In this document: one piece after another, positions 1-6,716 of the stretch | How the letters are laid out: every line of letters starts with the position of its first letter | How positions within the stretch are numbered: the first letter of the stretch is position 1 | DNA from: Deltaproteobacteria bacterium RBG_13_61_14 | Lineage (GTDB): Bacteria > RBG-13-61-14 | Direction of reading: 5' to 3' | Assembly: GCA_001797815.1 (NCBI GenBank) | Contig: MGQK01000099.1 | Span: forward strand, 2,281 to 20,550 | Length of the DNA stretch: 18,270 nucleotides | Translations under genes and position numbers: made by a program | The notes under the pieces: model-generated | Told to the model about the DNA's origin: nothing | Database searches by the model: none | Seen by the model: only the letters and a program-made list of their open reading frames with translations

Positions 1-505
1 CATGCCACGCCTGGGCCAGCTTGGTCCGGATGTCGGGAAAGTCCGGCCGGAGCTTCAGCGCTTTCTGGTATTCGACGATGGCCTCGTTCTGCAGCCCGAT
101 GCTGCGGTAAACGTCGCCCAACTCGGCGTGCATGTTGGCGATCTTGCCCCGGACAAAGGGGTCGGGCAGCGCCTGGGTCTCGGCCGCGGGCGTGGCTCCG
201 CCGCGCTTGGCGTCGGCGTAGAGGCTCTGGGCCTTGTCGTATTGGCCGAGGTCGTTGTAGGTGACGGCCAGGCTGAGCAGGGCCTCGGTGTATTGGGGGT
301 TGATGGCCAGCGCCTTCTCGAAGCACTCGACCGCCCGGTTGAACTTGCCCTGCTCGTGGTAGATCACGCCCAGCATGTGCCAGACGTCGGCGAAATGGGA
401 GACCGCCTGCACGAACGCCGACAGTTGCTTTTCCGCCTCCTGGTAGTCGTTCTTCTGGAACGCTTCCCGGCCGAGAAGATATTGCACCCGCAACTCTTCA
501 TCCAT
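1..505 (-). CDS. TPR-repeat protein, C-terminus cut by window edge
   Basis: The minus-strand reading frame opens at an ATG at 505-503 and stays open to the window edge, giving 168 codons without a stop. The product has consecutive tetratricopeptide repeats: segments with W/L-G-Y/A-F-A spacing such as WHMLGVIYHEQGKFNRAVEC and the following ALLSLAVTYNDLGQYDKA, then another TPR near the truncated end (LGDVYRSIGLQNEAIVEYQK). TPR proteins are protein-interaction scaffolds; the partner cannot be read from sequence. No signal peptide is visible (it starts MDEELRVQYLLGREAF), so a cytoplasmic location is likely. The start lies 3 nt after the stop of the lipoprotein gene at 509-1285, so it is almost certainly the fourth gene of the dksA/bamD-like operon. 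The true C-terminus lies outside the window. Confidence 0.85.
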   Translation of the reverse strand, partial: MDEELRVQYLLGREAFQKNDYQEAEKQLSAFVQAVSHFADVWHMLGVIYHEQGKFNRAVECFEKALAINPQYTEALLSLAVTYNDLGQYDKAQSLYADAKRGGATPAAETQALPDPFVRGKIANMHAELGDVYRSIGLQNEAIVEYQKALKLRPDFPDIRTKLAQAWH

Positions 506-508
506 GGC

Positions 509-1285
509 TCAAAGCCCCCCGGTGATTTTCCATTGTCCGTCTTCCCGCCGGAGCTCCAACCGCTCGCGGTCCTCCAAGGTCTGATGCTCGCCCATGAGCT
601 CGGCTTCAAGTCGGAAGCCCTGCTCGATCACCGCCTGGTTCCCATCCCAACGGAGCTTGCGATCGAGGACGCGGTAGCGGATTTGGTCAAAGCTTTCAAA
701 AATATCCTGGACCTTGGCGCGGACCGCCTCCGGCCCCCGGCCCTGGTCCTGGTAATGGGGCGAGACCACGGCCATATACCGGCTCAGGTCGCGGCTTTCC
801 AGGGCCTGGACCCGCTGGTCCAGCGCCCGCACGATCCGATCCTCTTCCTCCACCCGGCCGGCCAAAAGCTGGTAGAGCTTGCTCCCGGCCGCGATCTTCC
901 AGCCCGCCGGCGTCCTTTTCAGGCGCACGTGCTGGACCTCCTGAAAGCGCCGCGGCTGCCCGGCGATCACGCCCTCCAGGTAAAATTCCTCGGTGGCCAG
1001 GGCCTGGTCGCCTTCTCGCTCGAGGCTCCGACGGATCAGGCGCGCGCTCAACTTGCCAGGGCTTTGGAGCCGGTCGGCGATGGTCGGCCGCGCCTGGTCC
1101 AGGGGGAAAAACTCGTCCTGGTAGCCCGAACTGAAGGCCGAGAAAAACGCGGCGGCATCACCCTGAGTCACCGCGAAAAGCTCTTGATCCAGCGCCTGGT
1201 TGATCTCTTTATTATCTCCCGAAGCGCAGCCGGCGATCAGCGCCAGGCTTCCGACCGCCAACCCGCGAAAAGCGCGAAGCTTCAT
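509..1285 (-). CDS. Lipoprotein with two tandem NTF2-like domains
   Basis: This 258-residue protein begins with a short basic n-region, a hydrophobic stretch and a clear lipobox (L-I-A-G-C, Cys20), so it should be a lipid-anchored envelope protein. After Cys20 two similar alpha+beta units follow, about residues 25-136 and 148-258. Each opens with a helical E/D-rich segment (INQALDQELFAVTQGDAAAF; IVRALDQRVQALESRDLSRY). Each closes with the same strand pattern (LKRTPAGWKIAAG; ELRREDGQWKITGG). That layout is typical of NTF2-like/SnoaL/DUF4440 domains, which form a small cone-shaped fold and often bind ligands or are purely structural. No catalytic residues can be assigned. The ATG start overlaps the stop of the bamD-like gene by 4 nt (ATGA), which suggests translational coupling. 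The NTF2-like assignment is inferred from pattern, not from a profile search. Confidence 0.8.
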   Translation of the reverse strand: MKLRAFRGLAVGSLALIAGCASGDNKEINQALDQELFAVTQGDAAAFFSAFSSGYQDEFFPLDQARPTIADRLQSPGKLSARLIRRSLEREGDQALATEEFYLEGVIAGQPRRFQEVQHVRLKRTPAGWKIAAGSKLYQLLAGRVEEEDRIVRALDQRVQALESRDLSRYMAVVSPHYQDQGRGPEAVRAKVQDIFESFDQIRYRVLDRKLRWDGNQAVIEQGFRLEAELMGEHQTLEDRERLELRREDGQWKITGGL

Positions 1286-2181
1286 GGCGACACCTGCAGG
1301 GCCTGCAAGCGGGAGCGGGCCCCCGGGGCATAGCGGCTTTGGGGGAACTCATCCACCACCCGCTGGTAGCGCTCGACGGCCTCGGGAGAGCGCTGCAGGC
1401 GATCGTAAGATCGCGCCTCTTGAAAGAGAGCCTGATCGGTGAATCCCGCCTCGGGATAACTCTCTGGGATCACGGCATAGCGCATGGCCGAGGCCCAGTA
1501 TTGCTTTTGGTGGAAGTAGAAGTCTCCCACGTACATCTCGTGCCGGGCCAGGCGCTTCAGGCAGTCCTGGGCCAAGGGGGCGGCCTCGGCGGCGTAGGGT
1601 GAGGCAGGGTAGCGGGTTTGCACAATTTGAAACCGGGTGAGCGCGGCGATGGTCTCGGTCTGGTCGCGCGGGTATTTCAGCCGCTGGTGGTAATGGCACT
1701 GGCCCAGGCGGAAGGTGGCATAGGCGATTTCCGGATGGACCGGGTGGAACTTGATAAAGTCCTCGTATCCAACTGCGGCTTCCTCCCAGTCTTCCATGGC
1801 GAACTTGCAATCGGCGATGCGCAACTCCGCCAACGGGGCATAGCGGCTGTAAGGATAATGGGTGACCAGGTCTTGAAACAGCTTGATCGCTTTCGGGTAA
1901 TTGTGCCGGACCGCCCAGGACCTGAGTTCGCCGGTCCGGCGGTGGTGGCGGAAGGGCAGGGCCCGGCGGAACCAGGTCTCGCGGCCCTGGTAATAACTCA
2001 TGGCCTTGTCAAACAACTGCTCCGGAGGCGGGACCGGCTTCTCTTTTTTCTTCTGTTGAGAGAAGAACTGATAAAAGGGCCGGCGCTGCTCCTGGCCCTG
2101 GGCTCTCTGGGCCGGGACCAGGAGGCCGAAGACCAGGAGCCAGGCTCCTACCCGGAGGGTTCTGAGCCACCCGGCACTCAT
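1282..2181 (-). CDS. bamD: BamD/YfiO-like outer-membrane assembly protein
   Basis: The 299-residue product has an N-terminal signal-like hydrophobic segment (about residues 10-28), then a charged linker, then tetratricopeptide-type repeats from about residue 92 to the end. These include YPKAIKLFQDLVTHYPYSRY, WEEAAVGYEDFIKFHPVHPE and AVERYQRVVDEFPQSRYAPG. The repeated Y-P-x-S-x-Y/A ends and the PRDQTET segment are characteristic of BamD, the lipoprotein that with BamA folds outer-membrane beta-barrels. Canonical BamD is about 240-260 residues and carries a lipobox cysteine. Here the signal ends PAQRAQGQ with no cysteine, and an insert at about 65-95 lengthens the N-terminus. It could therefore be a periplasmic BamD paralogue or a general tol-pal-system-type TPR protein. 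It overlaps the dksA-like gene upstream and the lipoprotein downstream by 4 nt each. Confidence 0.75.
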   Translation of the reverse strand: MSAGWLRTLRVGAWLLVFGLLVPAQRAQGQEQRRPFYQFFSQQKKKEKPVPPPEQLFDKAMSYYQGRETWFRRALPFRHHRRTGELRSWAVRHNYPKAIKLFQDLVTHYPYSRYAPLAELRIADCKFAMEDWEEAAVGYEDFIKFHPVHPEIAYATFRLGQCHYHQRLKYPRDQTETIAALTRFQIVQTRYPASPYAAEAAPLAQDCLKRLARHEMYVGDFYFHQKQYWASAMRYAVIPESYPEAGFTDQALFQEARSYDRLQRSPEAVERYQRVVDEFPQSRYAPGARSRLQALQVSP

Positions 2182-2603
2182 TCGCCCCGCATTTTCTCCT
2201 CGCGCTCCTGCTCGATCTTGCAGTCAATACACAAGGTGGTCACCGGACGCGCTTCCAGACGCTTGTGGTCAATCGGCTCCCCGCAGACCTCGCAGATGCC
2301 GAAGGTCCCGTCGTCAATCCGCTTCAGGGCTTCCTTGATCTTGATGATCAGCTTGCGCTCGCGGTCACGGACCCGGAGCCCGAAGTTGAGGTCGGTCTCG
2401 GCCGAGGCGCGGTCGGTCAGGTCCGGGAAGTTCTCATTGTCCGTTACCAGGTCGTCCACCGTGCCCTCGGCTTTGCCCATCAACTCGCCCATCTGGCTGA
2501 GGAGCAGTTTCCGAAAACGCTCCGCCAGGCGTTTGCTCATGGCGCCGCCGCTCTCTTTCGCTTTTTCTTTCGCGCTGGTTTTCACTGTTTTCTTGGCCAT
2601 CAT
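2178..2603 (-). CDS. dksA: DksA/TraR-family RNA polymerase-binding regulator
   Basis: A 141-residue protein with a lysine-rich N-terminus, a long helical middle and a C-terminal C4 zinc finger (C104-x2-C107-x17-C125-x2-C128, around GICEVCGEPI and LCIDCK). Residues 61-66 read DLTDRA, matching the DxxDxA coiled-coil tip that DksA inserts into the RNA polymerase secondary channel to modulate initiation with ppGpp. The family match is therefore strong. I chose the ATG at 2603 (MMAKKTVK) because GGGGAGGA lies 4 nt upstream. An in-frame ATG at 2672 would add 23 residues but has no ribosome-binding site and would lie upstream of the likely transcript start. Its stop overlaps the bamD-like start (ATGA), placing a global transcription regulator at the head of an envelope-assembly operon. 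Confidence 0.92.
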   Translation of the reverse strand: MMAKKTVKTSAKEKAKESGGAMSKRLAERFRKLLLSQMGELMGKAEGTVDDLVTDNENFPDLTDRASAETDLNFGLRVRDRERKLIIKIKEALKRIDDGTFGICEVCGEPIDHKRLEARPVTTLCIDCKIEQEREEKMRGE

Positions 2604-2607
2604 CGAG

Positions 2608-2615
2608 TCCTCCCC
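2608..2615 (-). promoter_or_regulatory. Shine-Dalgarno site fixing the dksA-like start
   Basis: On the minus strand GGGGAGGA ends 4 nt before ATGATG. It decides for the start at 2603 over the in-frame ATG at 2672. Confidence 0.7.
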
Positions 2616-2654
2616 AAGGTCCTGCAAAACTCGTCGGACTCTTGGATTCAATGG

Positions 2655-2692
2655 ATCTATATAATTTATCATCTCTCAGGCTTTCTGCCAAG
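2655..2692. promoter_or_regulatory. Divergent promoter region between dksA-like operon and secreted-protein gene
   Basis: On the minus strand TTGGCA (2691-2686), a 17-nt spacer and TAAATT (2668-2663) form a plausible sigma70-type promoter for the dksA-like operon. On the plus strand a perfect TATAAT lies at 2660-2665, but I see no good -35 at 16-18 nt. It would drive the gene starting at 2804 with a leader of about 130 nt. The two -10 elements overlap, so the two directions may compete for polymerase. These are consensus matches by eye only. Confidence 0.4.
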
Positions 2693-2803
2693 AAAAAAAT
2701 CAAGCCTCCTTCCAGCCGGGCTTTTGCCTGGACTCGAACCCGGGCTTCTGGTATCATGCTCAAAGAACCTCAGGTCCTCTTGGCCGGAAATGGAGAAAAG
2801 CGG

Positions 2804-3463
2804 ATGAGGCGATGGCAGGCAGCGGCGGCAGGGGCGGCTTTTTTGCTCGCGGCCGCGGCGCGGGCGCAACAGTGGGACGAGCCGGGCACGGACCTGGAGT
2901 CTTTTTACGGCGCGCGCAGCTTCCAGCTCATCACCGTGGGCGCGGCGCCTTATCTCGTTCCCAACGGGGGGATGCTGGAAGAGGTCAGCTTCGCGTTTAA
3001 TACCTTGTCGCGCCGGACCCAGCCCAAGCACTGGCGCAACTATTATGGGGCGGCCCTCGATTTTGCCTCGGCCCAGAAGATCCCTTATGATTTTCGGACC
3101 TTCAAGCAGGCCGACATGGACCTCTGGTATTGCAGCCTGCTCATCCAGAGCAAGCTGTTTTATTCCGACCAGGCCCGGGTCCGGCCCTTTCTGGGCTTCG
3201 AAGGCGGCGGGGGCTTCGGAGGCTTCAGCCTTTACCATCTGGACGACGACGTGGACTCGCCCAAGATTCCCACCCTGAACCTGATCCGCCTGGGGGTGGA
3301 GGCCGGCGTGCACATCGCCCTGGGCGAGCGGGTGGCCCTGGTGATTTCGGACACCACCTCGGCCTACCTCGGGATTATCGGAAGCGATCAGTTTTTCGTC
3401 TTTCCCAACACGGTCTATGTCGGGCTGGCTTTCTGGAAAGGGCTGCCCGAAGACGACCGTTGA
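2804..3463 (+). CDS. Secreted hypothetical protein, probable outer-membrane beta-barrel type
   Basis: A 219-residue product with a clear Sec signal peptide: MRRWQ, an Ala-rich hydrophobic core, and a predicted cleavage after ARA at about residue 21. The mature part is rich in alternating hydrophobic/polar strands, aromatic residues and glycine (FLGFEGGGGFGGFSLYHLDD, then LNLIRLGVEAGVHIALGERV and TVYVGLAFW). It ends in an amphipathic strand with terminal charged residues. This resembles small 8-strand outer-membrane barrels, but I do not recognise a named family. ATG 2804 was chosen because GGAG at 2792-2795 lies 8 nt upstream and the signal peptide starts there; the frame is open further upstream. 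The LOG-family gene starts 28 nt after its stop, so the two are probably cotranscribed. Confidence 0.7.
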   Translation: MRRWQAAAAGAAFLLAAAARAQQWDEPGTDLESFYGARSFQLITVGAAPYLVPNGGMLEEVSFAFNTLSRRTQPKHWRNYYGAALDFASAQKIPYDFRTFKQADMDLWYCSLLIQSKLFYSDQARVRPFLGFEGGGGFGGFSLYHLDDDVDSPKIPTLNLIRLGVEAGVHIALGERVALVISDTTSAYLGIIGSDQFFVFPNTVYVGLAFWKGLPEDDR

Positions 3464-3476
3464 ATTGGATCGGCGC

Positions 3477-3484
3477 GGGGAGGA
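3477..3484 (+). promoter_or_regulatory. Shine-Dalgarno site fixing a GTG start
   Basis: GGGGAGGA ends 7 nt before GTG 3492. It is the only convincing ribosome-binding site for the LOG-family gene and implies that the in-frame upstream ATG at 3417, inside the preceding gene, is not used. Confidence 0.7.
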
Positions 3485-3491
3485 AAGCCAA

Positions 3492-4166
3492 GTGGTCAAA
3501 GAGCGGGCGCACAACGACGAGCAGCAATATTTGGTGGACGCGATCAAGGCCGGCGAGTCCTGGCGCATGTTCCGGATCCTGGCGGAGTTCGTGGAAGGCT
3601 TCGAGGAACTGGGCAAGATTTATCCGGCGGTCTCCATGTTCGGCTCGGCCCGGGCCCAGCCCGGCGACCCGATTTACCAGAAAGCCGAGGCCATCGCCCG
3701 CAAGTGCGCCGAGCACGGCTACGCCGTGATCACCGGCGGGGGCGGGGGCGTGATGGAGGCGGCCAACAAGGGCGCGGCCGAGGCCGGGGGCGTCTCGGTC
3801 GGACTCAACATCGAGCTGCCCTTTGAGCAGGTCCCCAACTCCTACGCCAACGTGCGCCTGTCCTTCCGCTACTTCTTCGTGCGCAAGGTCATGTTCGTCA
3901 AGTATGCCCAGGCCTACATCATTTTGCCCGGCGGCTTCGGCACCCTGGACGAGCTGTTCGAGTCCATCACCATGATCCAGACCCGCAAGATCAAGCCCTT
4001 TCCCGTCTTCCTGGTGGATTCCAGCTACTGGGGCGGGCTGATGGACTGGATCCGGAGCACCCTGCTCGCCCAGGACAAGATTTCGCCGGAAGACCTGGAT
4101 ATTTTCCGGATCATGGACGACCCGGACCAGATCGTCCACGCCCTCGGCCGCACCGTCATCGCCTGA
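3492..4166 (+). CDS. LOG-family (TIGR00730) Rossmann-fold protein
   Basis: A 224-residue protein of the LOG / 'lysine decarboxylase-like' family. Characterised members (plant LOG, some bacterial YgdH/PpnN-like proteins) hydrolyse the N-glycosidic bond of nucleoside 5'-monophosphates, including cytokinin ribotides. The signature PGGFGTLDE is at residues 146-154 and the phosphate-binding glycine loop TGGGGGVMEA at 81-90. R131-K132 follow in the expected place. The N-terminal helix (about 1-45) precedes the Rossmann core, giving a length typical of the ~200-230-residue class. The GTG start is supported by a strong Shine-Dalgarno site. Substrate is unproven: bacterial homologues often act on purine monophosphates. 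The stop is followed 2 nt later by a long inverted repeat (4169-4272). Confidence 0.88.
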   Translation: MVKERAHNDEQQYLVDAIKAGESWRMFRILAEFVEGFEELGKIYPAVSMFGSARAQPGDPIYQKAEAIARKCAEHGYAVITGGGGGVMEAANKGAAEAGGVSVGLNIELPFEQVPNSYANVRLSFRYFFVRKVMFVKYAQAYIILPGGFGTLDELFESITMIQTRKIKPFPVFLVDSSYWGGLMDWIRSTLLAQDKISPEDLDIFRIMDDPDQIVHALGRTVIA

Positions 4167-4168
4167 AG

Positions 4169-4272
4169 AATTGGGGATTGCGGATTGGGGATTGCGGATT
4201 GCGGATGAGCAACGACCAGGCGGGCAGATCAAGGTCTTTCAATCCGCAATCCGCAATCTGAAATCCAAAATT
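4169..4272. repeat. 33-bp inverted repeat built from ATTGCGG-type heptads
   Basis: The left arm (4169-4201) is a run of near-identical 7-mers (ATTGGGG/ATTGCGG). The right arm (4240-4272) is its reverse complement at 28 of 33 positions, with a 38-nt loop. It begins 2 nt after the LOG-gene stop and fills the whole intergenic gap. In RNA it would form a very long hairpin. It may act as a terminator-like or 3'-end-protecting element, although no U-run follows. Confidence 0.8.
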
Positions 4273-4291
4273 GAATAATCCATCATCGCCC

Positions 4292-5437
4292 ATGCCCCCT
4301 GGCTTCGAGCAGGGACCGATCCGCCCGCCCTCCGAGGCCTACAGCCTGCTCCTGCGGGTGACCCGCAACTGCCCCTGGAACCGCTGCGCCTTTTGTCCGG
4401 TCTATAAGCCGGCCAAGTTTTCCCGCCGCTCCCGCGAGGAGGTGCTGGCCGACATCCAGGCCATGCGCTTGTGGCTGGACGAGATCAAGGCCCGCTCCTG
4501 GCAACTGGGCGCCGCCGGCGATCTCTCGCTCCCCACCCTGGCCGCCGTCGAGCGCCGCGACCCGGAGAACCCTTACCTCCGCGCCCTCCTCCTCTTCCTC
4601 CTCGGCGGCGCCGAGACCGTATTCCTCCAGGACGCCGACTCCCTGGTCATCCCCACCGACAACCTGGTCGCCATCCTCCAGAGCCTGCGCGAGACCTTCC
4701 CCACCATCCAGCGCATCACCAGTTACGCCCGGGCCCAGACCTTGTCGCGCCGCACGAAGGAAGAGCTGACCGAGATCCGAAAGGCCGGGCTGAACCGGAT
4801 CCACGTGGGGCTCGAGTCCGGCTCGGATCGGGTGCTCGAGAAAATGAGCAAGGGCGTGACCGCGGAGCGCCAGATCCGGGCCGGCCGCAACGTCAAGGCC
4901 GCGGGCATGGAGCTTTCGGAATACGTGATGCCGGGCCTGGGCGGGCGAGAGCTTTGGCAAGAACACGCGCTCGAGACGGCCCGGGTGCTCAACGCCATCG
5001 CCCCGGACTTCATCCGGCTGCGCTCCCTGGCCGTGCCGCCGGGTGCGCCGCTGTTCGCGATGGTCGAGGCCGGCGAGTTCCAGCCGCCCAACGACCTGGA
5101 GATCGCCCGAGAACTCCGCCTCTTCCTCGAGAGCCTGGAAGGCATCACCTCGAGAATCGTCTCGGACCACATCCTCAACCTCTTCCCGGAGATCGAGGGC
5201 CGCCTGCCCGAGGACCAGCCGCGGCTGCTCGCGCTGCTCGACCGCTTCCTCCGGCTTGGCGAATCCGAGCAGATGGTGTATATATTGGGCCGGCGCCTGG
5301 GCCTGATGGACTCGCTCGATGACCGCGAGCGCGAGCCGGCCCGCGGCCGGGTCCTGGAGCTATTGGCGCGCCTCCAGGCAAAAACCCATGACGACCTCGA
5401 TCGCGTGATCCGGGAAGTGATGACGCGGTTCATTTGA
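4292..5437 (+). CDS. Radical SAM protein with CX4CX2C cluster motif
   Basis: The 381-residue product has the cysteine triplet C27-PWNR-C32-AF-C35. This matches the radical SAM [4Fe-4S] site but with four rather than three residues between the first two cysteines. Downstream it resembles the Elp3/MiaB-NifB barrel: an aspartate-rich strand (VFLQDADSLV), a region with RITSYARAQTL, and GLNRIHVGLESGSDRVLEKM, the 'GLESGSD' segment common in these enzymes. The C-terminal ~110 residues are helical and unassigned. No B12-binding or TRAM domain is visible. The substrate is unknown. The start is uncertain: neither ATG 4292 nor TTG 4271 has a good ribosome-binding site, and 4271 lies inside the inverted-repeat arm, so I prefer 4292. 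A second long inverted repeat begins 3 nt after the stop. Confidence 0.85.
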   Translation: MPPGFEQGPIRPPSEAYSLLLRVTRNCPWNRCAFCPVYKPAKFSRRSREEVLADIQAMRLWLDEIKARSWQLGAAGDLSLPTLAAVERRDPENPYLRALLLFLLGGAETVFLQDADSLVIPTDNLVAILQSLRETFPTIQRITSYARAQTLSRRTKEELTEIRKAGLNRIHVGLESGSDRVLEKMSKGVTAERQIRAGRNVKAAGMELSEYVMPGLGGRELWQEHALETARVLNAIAPDFIRLRSLAVPPGAPLFAMVEAGEFQPPNDLEIARELRLFLESLEGITSRIVSDHILNLFPEIEGRLPEDQPRLLALLDRFLRLGESEQMVYILGRRLGLMDSLDDREREPARGRVLELLARLQAKTHDDLDRVIREVMTRFI

Positions 5438-5440
5438 AGA

Positions 5441-5536
5441 AAGGCTTTAGGCGTCAGGCATTAGGCTTTAGACTCAAGAAGGAGTGAATGCTTTTCTTCT
5501 TCGGCCTAAAGCCTAAAGTCTAACGCCTAAAGCCTT
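5441..5536. repeat. 33-bp inverted repeat built from AGGCTTT-type heptads
   Basis: The left arm (5441-5473) consists of 7-nt units of the type AGGCTTT/AGGCGTC/AGGCATT. The right arm (5504-5536) is its reverse complement at 29 of 33 positions, with a 30-nt loop. It starts 3 nt after the radical SAM stop and ends just before the ribosome-binding region of the FabK-like gene. The architecture equals that of 4169-4272, but the sequence is unrelated. Confidence 0.82.
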
Positions 5537-5550
5537 CAAGGAAAGGGAGC

Positions 5551-6504
5551 ATGAGTCTCAAAATCAACACCCGCGTAACGGAAATTCTCGGCATCGAGTA
5601 TCCCATTTTGCAAGGCGCGATGGCCTGGGTGAGCTTCGCGCCGCTGGTGGCCGCGGTCAGCAACGCCGGAGGCTTAGGGATAATCGGCGGCACCATCTTC
5701 ACCCCGGACGCGATGCGGCAGGAAATCCGGAAGGTCCGGGAGCTCTGCGACAAGCCCTTTGGCGTCAACATCATCTCGCTGCACCCGCTGATTGACCAGA
5801 TCTTGAAGGTGCTGATCGAGGAGAAGGTCCTGGTCGCCACCTACGGCACCGGGAACCCGAGGAAGATCATCGAGATCCTGAAGCCGGGCGGGGTGATGAG
5901 CTTCCCGGTGGTGCCCTCGGTCGCGGCCGCGCTCAAGGCCGAGGCCGACGGCGCCGACGGGGTGATCGTGTCCGGCTGCGAGGGCGGCGGCCACGTGGGC
6001 CAAATTTCCAGCCTGCCCCTGATCCCGCAAGCCCGCGACGCGGTCAAGCTCCCGCTGGTGGCCGCGGGCGGCGTCGCCGACGGCCGGGGCATGGCCGCGG
6101 CCTTTGCGCTGGGCGCCGAGGGCATCCAGATGGGCACCCGCTTCATCGTGACCAGGGAAAGCCCGGCGCACCCCAACACCAAGCAGAAGATCATCGCCGC
6201 CAAGATCGAGGATACGCTGGTGACCGGCAACATCACCGGGCTGCCGGTGCGGGTGATCCGGAACCAGATGGCCGAAGAGTTTTTAAACATGGAGAAGACC
6301 AAGAAGAGCAAGATGGAGATGGCGCTGTTCGGCTCGGGCAAGATGCAGCTCGCGTTCGTCAAAGGCGACGCGGAGCAAGGCTCGGTGATGAGCGGGCAGG
6401 TGGCGGGGTTAATCGCCGATGAGCCGACCTGCGGGGAGTTGATTCAAAGGATCATGCGAGAATTTCACGAGACGATCGCCCAGTTGGGGAAAATTCCCAA
6501 TTGA
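5551..6504 (+). CDS. fabK: FabK-like enoyl-ACP reductase / NPD-family flavoprotein
   Basis: A 317-residue TIM-barrel FMN protein of the nitronate monooxygenase/FabK superfamily. The opening (RVTEILGIEYPILQGAMAWV, residues 8-27), the SNAGGLGIIGG block, the DKPFGVNI segment, EGGGHVG with His148, AAGGVADG (171-178), GAEGIQMGTRF (188-198) and GSVMSGQ (277-283) follow FabK closely. FabK is the FMN- and NAD(P)H-dependent reductase that performs the last step of each fatty-acid elongation cycle. The corresponding histidine in Streptococcus FabK lies in the same E-x-G-G-H-I/V-G motif. Nitronate monooxygenase (2-nitropropane dioxygenase) is the main alternative and annotation pipelines often confuse the two. 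The start is supported by GGAAAGGGAGC just upstream of the ATG. No other fatty-acid genes are adjacent. Confidence 0.85.
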   Translation: MSLKINTRVTEILGIEYPILQGAMAWVSFAPLVAAVSNAGGLGIIGGTIFTPDAMRQEIRKVRELCDKPFGVNIISLHPLIDQILKVLIEEKVLVATYGTGNPRKIIEILKPGGVMSFPVVPSVAAALKAEADGADGVIVSGCEGGGHVGQISSLPLIPQARDAVKLPLVAAGGVADGRGMAAAFALGAEGIQMGTRFIVTRESPAHPNTKQKIIAAKIEDTLVTGNITGLPVRVIRNQMAEEFLNMEKTKKSKMEMALFGSGKMQLAFVKGDAEQGSVMSGQVAGLIADEPTCGELIQRIMREFHETIAQLGKIPN

Positions 6505-6716
6505 CTAATAGGATTGGGGGTCAGAGCCTGACTATTCACAATTTAGTTGATTTTTTCAGAATGCAGGTTTCGGTATCTTGATGGATGGAGAGGTTGAAAT
6601 GTTGGATGAAGTTGAGTCCAAGGTGAGGCATTCCAACGGCTTCTTTATTGCCAATAGAAAATTCCTCTTCGGTGAAGGCAACTGGACAAATCCTTTGAGG
6701 GTGCGAAGCCGCTTGC
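6505..6716. other. Intergenic spacer between convergent genes, with RAYT-type motif
   Basis: The spacer separates the FabK-like gene from the convergent octaheme cytochrome gene. At 6514-6532 it holds a GGGGTCAGAGCCTGAC segment with a small hairpin (GTCAG-AGC-CTGAC, 6520-6532). From memory this is the type of end sequence seen beside REP-associated tyrosine transposases. No transposase is present. Nothing else recognisable was found; a 75-codon frame here runs antisense into the cytochrome gene and looks spurious. Confidence 0.4.

Noticed and set aside
2-1333. 443-codon open frame on the plus strand
   Set aside because: It runs antisense to three coherent minus-strand genes (TPR, lipoprotein, BamD-like). 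Its product is a low-complexity string typical of GC-rich shadow frames.
2604-2672. Upstream start (ATG 2672) for the dksA-like gene
   Set aside because: No ribosome-binding site, and it lies upstream of the likely transcription start; ATG 2603 has a strong Shine-Dalgarno site.
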